Below are positions 53,029 to 61,949 of a DNA stretch of 64,000 nt, in pieces (position 1 is the first letter of the stretch; each line of letters begins with the position of its first letter). The stretch covers positions 1 to 64,000 of the forward strand of contig NZ_FRCP01000015.1 of NCBI RefSeq assembly GCF_900142955.1, given 5' to 3'. The translations under genes were made by a program, and so were the position numbers. This stretch comes from Anaerosporobacter mobilis DSM 15930. Its GTDB lineage: Bacteria > Bacillota > Clostridia > Lachnospirales > Lachnospiraceae. The notes beneath the pieces are model-generated. The model did not search any database, was not told the origin of the DNA, and saw only the letters and a list, made by a program, of their open reading frames with translations.

Positions 53029-54510
53029 TTAAACCAATTCTTTCATAATTTTTTTAACCAAAGTGTCTACTAGTTGTGAGATATCTCCCATGTTTGAACA
53101 ACCACCTACGTCACTACTACCCTCAAGAGCAGCATCTTTACGAAGCTCTTCCACCTCTCTAACTCCATAGGCAACACGTTTGATGTTAATTAAATCAAGT
53201 GGTCCAATATTATTAGAAGAGGAACTTCCGCCAACTGCACCACAACCTAATGTTAATGCAGGAAATAGGTTTGTAGTTGCACCTACACCACCAAGAGAGC
53301 CCAGTGTATTAATTAAGATTCTTGATGCAGGTACTCTTAAACTAAAGCGTTTTACTAATTCTTCATTCTTAGAGTGCATACAGAAGGTGTGTCCCATTCC
53401 TTCAAAGTATAGAATCTCACAGATACGATCTAAGGCAGTATCTTCATTATCTTCTACATAGAAAGCAAGAATTGGAGCTAATTTCTCATGGGAGTAAGGT
53501 ACCGTATGCCCTACTTTACATTCCTTAGCGATCAAGACTCTTGCTGAATCTGGAACTCTAGTTAAGTTTGCTAATTCAGCAATCTTTTTCACGGATTTAC
53601 CTACGATTTGTGGATTCATGGTTCCATTTGCTCTTAGAATGAAGTTACCTAATTGCTTTGCTTCTTGTTCATCTAAGAAGTAAGCGCCCTGGGCTAGAAA
53701 TTCTTTCTTAACGGTGTCTTCCATACATCTTTCTACAACAACCGATTGCTCCGACGCACAAATTGTTCCATTATCAAAGGTCTTAGAATCCATAATTCGT
53801 TTCACTGCTTGTTTCACATCTGCTGTTTTTTCAATAAATGCTGGACCATTACCAGCACCTACTCCAATTGCAGGTGTTCCAGATGAATATGCTGATTTAA
53901 CCATCGCATATCCTCCTGTTGCAAGAATTAATTTTGTTATATTATTTTTCATTAACTCCTGTGTCGCTTCCATAGTTGGAATAGAGATGCAGGATACTGC
54001 TGTCTCTGGACAACCCACTGATTTTAACGCCTTTCTTATTACTTCAACCGTTTCTAGAATACATTTTAATGCACCAGGATGTGGAGAGAATACAATGCTG
54101 TTTCCTGCTTTTATAGAGATTAATGATTTGTACATTACTGTGGAAGTTGGATTTGTAGATGGAACGATTCCCGCTATTACTCCTACTGCTGTACCAACAT
54201 CAATGGTCATTTTCTCTTTGTCTTCTTTTAAGATACCAATCGTTTTTTGATCCTTAATGGCTTCATAAACACCTCTCGAACCAAAAACATTCTTTATTAC
54301 TTTATCTTGCCATATTCCAAATCCAGTTTCTTCATTAGCCATCTTTGCAAGACGTACTGCATTCTGGATACAAGCATCTGTAACGACTTTAATAATATTG
54401 TTAATCTTAGCTTGATCATACGTTACCAAGATCTTCTGTGCCTTCTCAGCTTCCCTTAAAAGGTTTCGCACCTCTTGTATCGAGCGTAGGTCTTTATCTT
54501 GATTTTCCAT
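53029..54510 (-). CDS. eutE: Acetaldehyde dehydrogenase (CoA-acylating) EutE
   Basis: The 493-aa enzyme oxidises acetaldehyde to acetyl-CoA in the compartment. Family features include GVIAGIVPSTNPTSTVMYKSLISIKAGNSIVFSPHPGA, GAGNGPAFIEKTAD and the catalytic cysteine in NGTICASEQSVV. A cysteine-containing TTNLFPALTLGCGAVGGSSSSNNIGPLDLINIKRVAYG ends the core. The extreme C-terminus DISQLVDTLVKKIMKEL is an amphipathic helix that may target the enzyme to the shell. It is 12 bp after the EutK-like gene. Confidence 0.96.
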   Translation of the reverse strand: MENQDKDLRSIQEVRNLLREAEKAQKILVTYDQAKINNIIKVVTDACIQNAVRLAKMANEETGFGIWQDKVIKNVFGSRGVYEAIKDQKTIGILKEDKEKMTIDVGTAVGVIAGIVPSTNPTSTVMYKSLISIKAGNSIVFSPHPGALKCILETVEVIRKALKSVGCPETAVSCISIPTMEATQELMKNNITKLILATGGYAMVKSAYSSGTPAIGVGAGNGPAFIEKTADVKQAVKRIMDSKTFDNGTICASEQSVVVERCMEDTVKKEFLAQGAYFLDEQEAKQLGNFILRANGTMNPQIVGKSVKKIAELANLTRVPDSARVLIAKECKVGHTVPYSHEKLAPILAFYVEDNEDTALDRICEILYFEGMGHTFCMHSKNEELVKRFSLRVPASRILINTLGSLGGVGATTNLFPALTLGCGAVGGSSSSNNIGPLDLINIKRVAYGVREVEELRKDAALEGSSDVGGCSNMGDISQLVDTLVKKIMKELV

Positions 54511-54522
54511 TCGCTGTCTCCT

Positions 54523-55170
54523 TTATTTCCCGAGTTCCTTACTATACTCAAGTAATAACCTGATTAAATCTTGCTTCTTCATTGTATTCAAGCGCTCAGT
54601 TGTTACCTGAATATCTAATGACCTAATAAGATTCCTTAGGTTCACATTACTTCGTTTACTTAATTGTTCTTGTGAAAAGTCTAATATTGGTGACTTTTCT
54701 TCTTTCTTCTCTATCCCTTCGGAAACGCTTGGTTTATCTACTATGATCTCTTCTGTTGCAGGCTCATGCCTATCTTCATTTTCTTTCGCTTCATCATTTA
54801 TATCTGGTTTTGCTTCACCATTTGCCTGTGGTTTTTCATCTGCCTGTAATTCTTCATTAACAACTACTTGCGGATGACTCAAAACTTCTTGATGAACACG
54901 CTCTGATGGAATCACTTTGCCAATTAAGTCTGACTCCACTCTTGATATTACATGTCTTGCACGAACAAGTCCAATTCTAGCAGCACTTCTAGCACCAGCA
55001 TCTACTGCAGCCGTTACTGCCCCAACGTCTCCTATAATTTCAACTGTCATAATACCAGCATCTGCTTTGGCTATGCTAAGCAACGTAACATTGGCTGCTT
55101 TCAATGCTGCGTCCGCTGCTTCTACAGCTGGTGGATATCCTATTACTTCAATTAAACCAAGTGCTTGCAT
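54523..55170 (-). CDS. eutK: EutK-like shell protein: BMC domain plus C-terminal SAP/helical domain
   Basis: The 215-aa protein begins with a BMC domain (1-88, ALGLIEVIGYPPAVEAADAALKAANV and GDVGAVTAAVDAGARSAARIG). A charged Glu/Lys/Pro linker of about 80 residues follows, and then a C-terminal helical domain (about 170-215, LRNLIRSLDIQVTTERLNTMKKQDLIRLLLEY) that looks like a SAP or Rho-N motif. EutK of E. coli also has a BMC plus a C-terminal nucleic-acid-binding type domain, although a winged helix. It may link the shell to nucleic acid or cargo. It starts 3 bp after eutL. Confidence 0.82.
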   Translation of the reverse strand: MQALGLIEVIGYPPAVEAADAALKAANVTLLSIAKADAGIMTVEIIGDVGAVTAAVDAGARSAARIGLVRARHVISRVESDLIGKVIPSERVHQEVLSHPQVVVNEELQADEKPQANGEAKPDINDEAKENEDRHEPATEEIIVDKPSVSEGIEKKEEKSPILDFSQEQLSKRSNVNLRNLIRSLDIQVTTERLNTMKKQDLIRLLLEYSKELGK

Positions 55171-55173
55171 CTA

Positions 55174-55830
55174 TTATTGGTATTCCTTCGGACGATCTGC
55201 AACACTGCGAACAGCCTCAGCAAATGCAGTACAAGCAGCATAGCAAGCAGATTGTGAACCAGTTAATAAACCGCCACCAAAATTTGTTTCCGATGGTGGT
55301 CCAAAGAACTCACAGAGCTTAACGTCAGCAGCTTTCATGGCTGCATCTAATCCATAGATGGATTCAAGTGGAGGGGCGATTAAATAAGCTAATGCTTCTC
55401 CTTCTGTAATACCTGCAACCTTTGATAGATAGGAACCTGTACGAGATACGGTATGAGCATAATATGAAATAGAGTCATCTTCGTTTGCACTTACGAAATA
55501 CGCATCGTTTTCCATGAATGTTATACAAGCACTCAAACCACTTCTTACTTCAGCAGGGCTTGGTCCAGCTAAGATACCAATTACCTCACCTGCTAATTTT
55601 GTCGATGCATTGGCAGCACCCGCATACATAGATTTTGCATATACAACTTCTACATCTGCATCCTTTGTTGCTTCATCAAGTCCTGTATACGTTACATCAT
55701 CAATATCAGCTGTAATTATACCGATACTTTTATGACGAGGGCCTAATTCTAATTTTTCTGCTAGATCAGGACTTACATTTGAGATAATGCGAACTGAAAG
55801 TATATTAGGTCGCAATTTATCGTTCTTCAT
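55174..55830 (-). CDS. eutL: Microcompartment trimeric shell protein EutL (BMC-T)
   Basis: The 218-aa protein contains two BMC domains and matches EutL in length and motifs: ISNVSPDLAEKLELGPRHKSIGIITADIDDVTYTGLDEATKDADVEVVYAKSMYAG, DAYFVSANEDDSISYYAHTVSRTG and FFGPPSETNFGGGLLTGSQSACYAAC. It forms a large gated pore for metabolites. It is 32 bp after eutC. Confidence 0.96.
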   Translation of the reverse strand: MKNDKLRPNILSVRIISNVSPDLAEKLELGPRHKSIGIITADIDDVTYTGLDEATKDADVEVVYAKSMYAGAANASTKLAGEVIGILAGPSPAEVRSGLSACITFMENDAYFVSANEDDSISYYAHTVSRTGSYLSKVAGITEGEALAYLIAPPLESIYGLDAAMKAADVKLCEFFGPPSETNFGGGLLTGSQSACYAACTAFAEAVRSVADRPKEYQ

Positions 55831-55862
55831 ATGATTTCCTCCTTATTCTTGTTCTTACACTT

Positions 55863-56750
55863 TTATTTTAAATCAATACCAGACGCTTTCTTATCTAACA
55901 TCTTCTTGATTAGTTCTGCTGCATGTGCTCCTGCTTCAACAGCCGTTGTACCGCCTTTATGAATGTTACTGATAACTGTTCTCTTAGCTTCTGCTAATCC
56001 ATGTTTTGGCTTATAGGCAATATAAGCTGACATAGATTCTGCTGTTACAAGTCCTGGTCTTTCGCCAACTAACATACAGATAACATCGGCATCTGTTATT
56101 TGTCCAATGTCATCCATGGCACCAACTCTGGCATACTTAATAAACAAAATTGGTGGTACATTGATACTGTGCATACTAAGACCTTGTTTGATAGCTGGAA
56201 TCATATCTTCAACATTGGCTTCAATTGCAGAGGAAGATAGTCCATCACCCACAATAATCAGTACTTTAGGATTTTGCCCACATGTTTTCTTGATCACTTC
56301 TATTTCTTCCGGCGAGAATCTTCTACCAAGATCTGGTCTTGTAAGATACTCATCTTTATCTGTACATAATGTCTTAACTGCCACAAAGTTATTCTTCTTA
56401 ATGAATTCTTCTGATACATCTGAGAATACGGCATCTTGTGCTGCTGCATGGTCAGCACGAACACGTAACATACTTATTGTTTTATATCTAGCCCCTGCTC
56501 TTCCTACACCGAGTCTGGCAGGTGTTTTTGCCTTCATTGCTAGATATCCTTCTTTATCCTTTGCGTCATCAACTAAGAATTGTTTTCGTAAGTCAATCTT
56601 CGTAATATCAGGGAGACACTCACCACTCACCATAGAAGCCACCGATGACCTAGAATTACTTTCATAAGAAGTGGAAGTACTAGAAGTATCTTTGCTCACC
56701 ATTTGTTCCACCATCTGTTCTACCATTTTTCTTAAGTCTTGCTCGTTCAT
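55863..56750 (-). CDS. eutC: Ethanolamine ammonia-lyase small subunit EutC
   Basis: The 295-aa subunit carries the C-terminal catalytic partner region of the adenosylcobalamin-dependent lyase: TPARLGVGRAGARYKTISMLRVRADHAAAQDAVF, RPDLGRRFSPEEIEVIKK, VLIIVGDGLSSSAIEANV and CMLVGERPGLVTAESMSAYIAYKP. The N-terminus MNEQDLRKMVEQMVEQMV is an amphipathic helix, the known encapsulation signal in EutC, followed by a Ser-rich linker. It is 14 bp after eutB. Confidence 0.97.
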   Translation of the reverse strand: MNEQDLRKMVEQMVEQMVSKDTSSTSTSYESNSRSSVASMVSGECLPDITKIDLRKQFLVDDAKDKEGYLAMKAKTPARLGVGRAGARYKTISMLRVRADHAAAQDAVFSDVSEEFIKKNNFVAVKTLCTDKDEYLTRPDLGRRFSPEEIEVIKKTCGQNPKVLIIVGDGLSSSAIEANVEDMIPAIKQGLSMHSINVPPILFIKYARVGAMDDIGQITDADVICMLVGERPGLVTAESMSAYIAYKPKHGLAEAKRTVISNIHKGGTTAVEAGAHAAELIKKMLDKKASGIDLK

Positions 56751-56764
56751 GTTCTTCCCTCCTT

Positions 56765-58129
56765 CTAGAATAATATTGAAGCATCTCCAGCACGCTTCGT
56801 TAGCTTACCTTTTTCATCAACAAATCCCATAGTAACTAACCACTCGTGGAATGGCTTGATAGCAGTTAAGCCAAACATCTCACGTAACGCTGCTGTTTCA
56901 TGATATCCTGTTGTTTGATAATTAAGCATAACATCATCACCATGTGGAATACCCATGAAATAGTTACAACCTGCTGTTGTAAGAAGTACTGATAAATCTT
57001 CAATTGTATTCTGATCGGCTTTCATATGATTTGTGTAACATGCATCACATCCCATTGAAATACCTGTTAATTTACCCATGAAATGATCTTCAAGACCGGC
57101 GCGGTTTACTTGTCTACCATCATATAGATACTCTGGTCCAATGAATCCAACTACGGTATTAACAACAAATGGATCATAGTGTTTTGCAAACCCATAGCAT
57201 CTCGCTTCCATAGTTACCTGGTCAGCTCCATGATGAGCTTCAGAGGATAACTCTGAACCCTGTCCTGTTTCGAAATACATTACGTTAGGTCCTTCTGCGG
57301 TACCTTCTGCTAACGCTAACTGTCTTGCTTCCTCTACTGTTGATGCATTAAAACCAAATGCCTCGTTACCTTTTTCAGAACCTGCAATCGATTGAAAGAT
57401 AAGGTCTGTAGGTGCACCCTTTCTAATGGCCTCCATTTGCGTTGTAATGTGTGCAAGAACGCAAGTCTGTGTTGGTATTTTGAATTTTTGCTTGATTTCT
57501 TCAAAACGTTTTAATACACGTACAACACTTTCTGTTGAATCATCTACAGGGTTAAGTCCTAGAAGCGCATCACCAGCTCCATAAGTCAATCCTTCTAATA
57601 AAGAAGCCATAATTCCATCTGGATCATCCGTAGGGTGATTTGGTTGCAGACGTGAACTAAGTGTTCCTGGTTCGCCGATTGTTGTATTGCAGTGTGCAGT
57701 AACACGAATTTTACTAGCTCCATAAATTAAGTCCATATTCGACATTAATTTAGCAACTGCCGCTACCATTTCAGAAGTTATTCCACGGCTAATGCGGCGA
57801 ATATCAGTACCCTTTGTTTCTCCGTCAAGAATCCATTCACGAAATTCCGCTACTGTCCAATGTTTAATTTCATTGTAGATTTTTTCATTTACATCATCTT
57901 GAATAATTCTTGTTACTTCATCGATATCATAAGGGACTACTGGGTTTTCTCTTAATTGCTCTAATGTAATGTTAGCAAGAACAATTTTAGCTGCTACACG
58001 TTCTTCTGCAGAACCTGCTGCAACACCTGCAAGTAAATCTCCTGATTTCTCTTCATTTGCTTTCGCCAGTACTTCCTTGAGAGATTTAAACTCATACGTA
58101 TGGCCAAATAACAAGGTCTTTAAAATCAT
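56765..58129 (-). CDS. eutB: Ethanolamine ammonia-lyase large subunit EutB
   Basis: The 454-aa barrel subunit binds ethanolamine and adenosylcobalamin to give acetaldehyde and ammonia. Signatures are MILKTLLFGHTYEFKSLKEVLAKANEEKSGD, RLQPNHPTDDPDGIMASLLEGLTYGAGDALLGLNPVDDS, QGSELSSEAHHGADQVTMEARCYGFAKHYDPFVVNTVVGFIGPEYLYDGRQVNRAGLEDHFMGKLTG and the DVMLNYQTTGYHE region. Full length. It follows eutA after 69 bp. Confidence 0.98.
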   Translation of the reverse strand: MILKTLLFGHTYEFKSLKEVLAKANEEKSGDLLAGVAAGSAEERVAAKIVLANITLEQLRENPVVPYDIDEVTRIIQDDVNEKIYNEIKHWTVAEFREWILDGETKGTDIRRISRGITSEMVAAVAKLMSNMDLIYGASKIRVTAHCNTTIGEPGTLSSRLQPNHPTDDPDGIMASLLEGLTYGAGDALLGLNPVDDSTESVVRVLKRFEEIKQKFKIPTQTCVLAHITTQMEAIRKGAPTDLIFQSIAGSEKGNEAFGFNASTVEEARQLALAEGTAEGPNVMYFETGQGSELSSEAHHGADQVTMEARCYGFAKHYDPFVVNTVVGFIGPEYLYDGRQVNRAGLEDHFMGKLTGISMGCDACYTNHMKADQNTIEDLSVLLTTAGCNYFMGIPHGDDVMLNYQTTGYHETAALREMFGLTAIKPFHEWLVTMGFVDEKGKLTKRAGDASILF

Positions 58130-58198
58130 AATACGCCTCCTATTATTGAGTTTTATTCCATAAACTTTTTATCTAAAAACTTACTCTATTGCATTCTT

Positions 58199-59632
58199 CT
58201 ATTCATTGAATACAAGTGTCTTTACTACAACTGGTAAAACGGTTCCTTCTGCCACAGGTTTTCCAATGTCAATGTAATCCCCATTGTCTAGTTTAATACT
58301 ATCAAGACAGATAACATCTTTTTGAAATTGTAATTCATGGTACATTGCTTGTCCTAACGCTTTTGCCATATCATATTCTACAATGATAATCAGTGGTAAT
58401 TCCCTGCTTATTAACTCTTGCAACCCCTTCACCAAACCTTTTGCATAATCCGATACTTGAACAAAAGATGGATTCTTTATTCCTTCAATTGCAATTGCTA
58501 CCCTCTGAAGGTTTCCTTCTAATTTGAACCAATCTAATTTTTTCTGTAGTGCTTCGCTTAAGGTGTCTATATTCTCTTCTTCTTCTATTCGCATCTTCAG
58601 AATCGGTAGATTCTTAATTGGGAATGGATTACTTGTATACGTAATCGTACTTCCACTAATCTCTGTAGTATGTGCACCAGCTCCAACTACAGTGGCTCGT
58701 ATTGTTTCTACACTCTTTACCAAGTGTAACTGCGTACATAACTCGGATTGTCTTATTGCTTCTCCTAGTAATACTCCCATATCCCCATAAGCAAAATATT
58801 CTTTCCCTTCTCTCTCATGATAGATATAATCCGCTACACCTCCAGAGAAGGAGATATTCTCAATCTTCTGATTTGGGGCAATGCTCTTATTGGTGATCAT
58901 GATTTCATAATCCTCATCAATCTCCGCTAAGCCAACACTTTGTTTTAAGCCTTTAATCATCACCTTAACAATTGGATCAAGATTTTCTTTGGTTGCCACC
59001 ATTCCTATATGAATATTTAGGTTATGCTTCGCAATTAATTTCTCAACCTTTTTCGATAGATACGTAATCTCATGGGTAGATGGATTAATCTTTATTAACC
59101 GTCCTCCAATATCAAGACAACCAGTATCTACAACTTCTCCACGCAAGAATAATGCCAAATTACTTGTTCCACCACCAACATCGATATTAACAACACTAGT
59201 TGAGTGTTCTTTCGAATATGCATGTGCACCTGCACCTTTACCAGCTATAATACTTTCAAGGTCAGGTCCCGCAGTAGCTACAACAAAATCACCAGCAAAA
59301 CCACTGAGGAATTCCAGTACTTCCTTGGCATTTTCTTTCCTTGCAGTCTCTCCCGTAATTATTACAGCCCCAGTATCAATACCTGACTTGCTGATTCCTG
59401 CTTTTTCATATTCCTGTTCAATAATTTGCCTTACTCTAGGTCCATCGATTTCAGTTGGTGTCTTTAGTGGAGTAAAATATATCTCACTACGGTATATGAT
59501 TTCTTTGTCAACAATTACGATTCTAGGGACAGAATAACTAGACGCCATATTCTCAATGTATAACTTTGAAAATACAAGTTGAGTTGTACTAGTTCCAATA
59601 TCTATTCCAACGCTAAGTAACTCTTCTCTCAT
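58199..59632 (-). CDS. eutA: Ethanolamine ammonia-lyase reactivating factor EutA
   Basis: The ATG at 59632 is 8 nt after AGGAGG and gives 477 aa; a GTG 9 nt upstream overlaps the ribosome-binding site. EutA removes damaged cofactor from EutBC with ATP. Hsp70/actin-like fold features are SVGIDIGTSTTQLVFSKL (phosphate 1), VNIDVGGGTSNLALF (phosphate 2) and VVGAGAHTTEISGSTI. It lies 40 bp after eutP. Confidence 0.95.
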   Translation of the reverse strand: MREELLSVGIDIGTSTTQLVFSKLYIENMASSYSVPRIVIVDKEIIYRSEIYFTPLKTPTEIDGPRVRQIIEQEYEKAGISKSGIDTGAVIITGETARKENAKEVLEFLSGFAGDFVVATAGPDLESIIAGKGAGAHAYSKEHSTSVVNIDVGGGTSNLALFLRGEVVDTGCLDIGGRLIKINPSTHEITYLSKKVEKLIAKHNLNIHIGMVATKENLDPIVKVMIKGLKQSVGLAEIDEDYEIMITNKSIAPNQKIENISFSGGVADYIYHEREGKEYFAYGDMGVLLGEAIRQSELCTQLHLVKSVETIRATVVGAGAHTTEISGSTITYTSNPFPIKNLPILKMRIEEEENIDTLSEALQKKLDWFKLEGNLQRVAIAIEGIKNPSFVQVSDYAKGLVKGLQELISRELPLIIIVEYDMAKALGQAMYHELQFQKDVICLDSIKLDNGDYIDIGKPVAEGTVLPVVVKTLVFNE

Positions 59633-59681
59633 ATACTCCACCTCCTAATCCTAACTATTTAGTCGCTACAGACCAGCACTT

Positions 59682-60125
59682 CTAATCATCAATTTTTTCA
59701 TGAATATAAGCAAAAAGTTCTTCAATACCGATATCATCAATGGTATCAACTTTGAAGATTTTCGCTACTCCTGCTTCCTTCAGATTCATCTCTACCTTCG
59801 TAATTGCCGCTTGGTCTTTCACAAGATTTATCTTCGTGACAATTCCAATCAACTCTTTCGCAAATGTTCCAGCAAAAGCGGGTGGAATATAATTATCGTG
59901 AGCCGTTGGGTCTGCAATGAGTGCAATTAACTTCGCATCTACAGCTGTATTAATTAAAGCTCGGTAATAATTTCTATTCTCTAGATATTCTCCTGGTGTA
60001 TCGATTGCATTATCATACAACTCAATCGCTTGTGTTTTCCTATACCGTATCTCAAGTTCACTTAGTTTTTGACATAAAGTCGTCTTACCACAACCTGTTC
60101 TACCCATAAATATGATTTTCCCCAC
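59682..60125 (-). CDS. eutP: EutP/PduV-type P-loop GTPase-like protein
   Basis: The 147-aa Ras-like protein has Walker A FMGRTGCGKTT, IDTPGEYLENR (switch/Walker B) and IVTKINLV (base recognition). EutP of Salmonella-type operons has ATP-dependent acetate kinase activity; related PduV is linked to compartment movement. The start is a GTG preceded by AGGAGG at 8 nt. It lies between eutS and eutA. Confidence 0.93.
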   Translation of the reverse strand: MGKIIFMGRTGCGKTTLCQKLSELEIRYRKTQAIELYDNAIDTPGEYLENRNYYRALINTAVDAKLIALIADPTAHDNYIPPAFAGTFAKELIGIVTKINLVKDQAAITKVEMNLKEAGVAKIFKVDTIDDIGIEELFAYIHEKIDD

Positions 60126-60177
60126 AGCCTTACCTCCTAGTGAAATGTCAAATCTTATACCTACTTATCTGGCATTA

Positions 60178-60543
60178 CTAAGTCCTAGTAACCTTTGTAG
60201 GAGTAAAACCAAGCTGCATCTCCAATACAGATACAATATCTCTTATTCCAGCTTCAACAGAACTTACATCACCAGTTATTACAAGAGCACCGCTAAATCG
60301 ATCAATGAAGCCAAGTTTAATATCCGAAGCCTTAGTCGCAACATCCGCAGCAATTATTGCCCCTTCACTAGGTGTTATTGTCATAATTCCTATTGCATTA
60401 ATCTCTTCTGTAATTAAACCCATCTTTAGATAGATCTCTTCTGTAGGATTTGCAATAATATGTGCCAGTGTAATCTGTTTACCTGGTACAAATTCTTGAA
60501 TAATTCTTTGTTTTTCCTCAAGTTGTAATGCTATTGTTCTCAC
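60178..60543 (-). CDS. eutS: Microcompartment shell protein EutS
   Basis: The 121-aa permuted BMC protein shows the EutS/PduU signature RIIQEFVPGKQITLAHIIANP, then IGIMTITPSEGAIIAADVATKASDIKLGFIDRFSGALVITGDV. It starts at a GTG with a weak ribosome-binding site and has ten more N-terminal residues than classical EutS. Hexamers of EutS are bent in E. coli and may sit at shell edges. It follows the eutG-type gene by 10 bp. Confidence 0.93.
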   Translation of the reverse strand: MRTIALQLEEKQRIIQEFVPGKQITLAHIIANPTEEIYLKMGLITEEINAIGIMTITPSEGAIIAADVATKASDIKLGFIDRFSGALVITGDVSSVEAGIRDIVSVLEMQLGFTPTKVTRT

Positions 60544-60553
60544 CTACCCGCCA

Positions 60554-61684
60554 TTACCTAATTAGATGAAGAATCTCTAACACCTCAGATACGGTTGTCT
60601 TTCTAGGATTAGTAACCAAACATGCATCTTCCAAAGCACCCTCAGCAATACTTTTCTTAGCATCTAGATATTCCTCCTCTTTGATTCCACATTCTTTTAA
60701 GGAACGCGGCATCTTCATCTCTCGTTCTAATCGTACAACCTCTGCTATTAATCCCTTAACAAGTGCTCTAGTTGTTGCCCCTTGTATTCCACATAACTTA
60801 GCAATCATTGCATATTTCTTAGCTGCTACCGTATAGGTCTTAGGATTATACCCTTCCATATTACTGTTGTACTCAATAACATGCGGTAAAAGAATTGCAT
60901 TCGTTCTTCCATGTGGTATATGGAGTTTACCTCCGATATTATGCGCGATAGCATGGTTAACACCAAGGGAAGCTTCATTGAATGCCATACCCGCTATACA
61001 AGACGCCGAATGCATCTTCTCTTTTGCTTCCATATCATCACTGCTCTTATAAGACCTGAGTAAATAGTCAAATACAAGTTTCACTGCTTTCTCTGCTAAA
61101 GCATCTGAAAAATCAGTAGCGTTAGTTGAAACATACGCTTCTAGTGCATGGGTCAATACATCCATCCCCGTATCTGCTACGATTTGACATGGAAGACTCT
61201 TTACAAGTTCTGGTTCTAGTATTGCTACATTTGGTAATAGTTCGCTAGAGACAAGTGGGTATTTCACACCTTTTTCCTTATCTGTAATTACTGCGAAATT
61301 GGTTACTTCTGATCCTGTTCCACTTGTAGTTGGAATTGCAATGAATAGCATATTGGGTAGATTTGCGGCTTTTTTAGAGAAGTTCATAATTGCTTTCGCT
61401 GCATCTATAGCAGAACCACCACCAAGGGCAATTACTGCATCTGGTTTATATGCAGTTACTTCACTCACTCCCTGGACAACCAGTTCCATTGGAGGATCAG
61501 GTACAACATCGCTGAATACTTGATAACTTCCACTTGTTAATTTGGACGTTATTCTCTCTATCATTCCTGACTTTACCATAAATGGATCGGTTACAATAAA
61601 AACTTTCTTATTCGCCAGTGAGGTGATGTATCCAAGTGCATTTTCACCAAACACAATCTTGGTCTTAACTTCAAATGTTTTCAT
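60554..61684 (-). CDS. eutG: Iron-containing alcohol dehydrogenase EutG
   Basis: The 376-aa group III alcohol dehydrogenase reduces acetaldehyde to ethanol and regenerates NAD+ in the compartment. Motifs are ALGGGSAIDAAKAIM, IPTTSGTGSEVTNFAVITD, GMDVLTHALEAYVSTNA and, for iron binding, GVNHAIAHNIGGKLHIPHGRTNAILLPHVI. It is the first gene of the operon. Upstream (61685-61949) a 19-bp palindrome is the only clear regulatory-looking element; I see no B12 riboswitch there. Confidence 0.95.
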   Translation of the reverse strand: MKTFEVKTKIVFGENALGYITSLANKKVFIVTDPFMVKSGMIERITSKLTSGSYQVFSDVVPDPPMELVVQGVSEVTAYKPDAVIALGGGSAIDAAKAIMNFSKKAANLPNMLFIAIPTTSGTGSEVTNFAVITDKEKGVKYPLVSSELLPNVAILEPELVKSLPCQIVADTGMDVLTHALEAYVSTNATDFSDALAEKAVKLVFDYLLRSYKSSDDMEAKEKMHSASCIAGMAFNEASLGVNHAIAHNIGGKLHIPHGRTNAILLPHVIEYNSNMEGYNPKTYTVAAKKYAMIAKLCGIQGATTRALVKGLIAEVVRLEREMKMPRSLKECGIKEEEYLDAKKSIAEGALEDACLVTNPRKTTVSEVLEILHLIR

Positions 61685-61825
61685 GTGATATCACCCTATC
61701 TTCACTTAAATCGACGATTTTAATTAAGCACATCTTCGACTTTGTTCCATGGTTACTCAGTTAGAATATGTATATTTTTGATAAATATTCTCTACCTGAT
61801 AAAAAAGCTTATCTCATATTTAATT

Positions 61826-61844
61826 ACATAGGTAAAACCTATGT
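61826..61844. promoter_or_regulatory. 19-bp palindrome between eut and chromate operons
   Basis: ACATAGGT-AAA-ACCTATGT is a perfect 8+3+8 palindrome, 142 bp upstream of the eutG start and 106 bp upstream of the divergent chromate transporter genes. Likely a regulator binding site for one or both; the protein is unknown. Confidence 0.6.
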
Positions 61845-61864
61845 TTTAAATAGATATCATATAT

Positions 61865-61893
61865 TTTACTTATAACCTTTTGTGAACTATAAT
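61865..61893 (+). promoter_or_regulatory. Probable promoter of the chromate transporter genes
   Basis: TTTACT (61865-61870), 17-nt spacer and TATAAT (61888-61893). The -10 is consensus and the -35 matches four of six positions. It lies 57 bp upstream of the first ATG. Confidence 0.55.
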
Positions 61894-61949
61894 GAATATA
61901 TCAGTGCTGACAAAATAAATTAACGTAAATTAGAGGAGTAAATGAACTT

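Noticed and set aside
53714..54250. Open frame of 178 codons opposite eutE
   Set aside because: It is the antisense shadow of a firmly identified gene; no motif or ribosome-binding site supports it.
56107..56667. Open frame of 186 codons opposite eutC
   Set aside because: Antisense shadow of eutC without family resemblance or start signals.
61685..61949. B12 riboswitch or EutV-binding hairpins before eutG
   Set aside because: No conserved B12-box-like sequence or pair of ANTAR-target hairpins could be recognised by eye in this 265-bp region.
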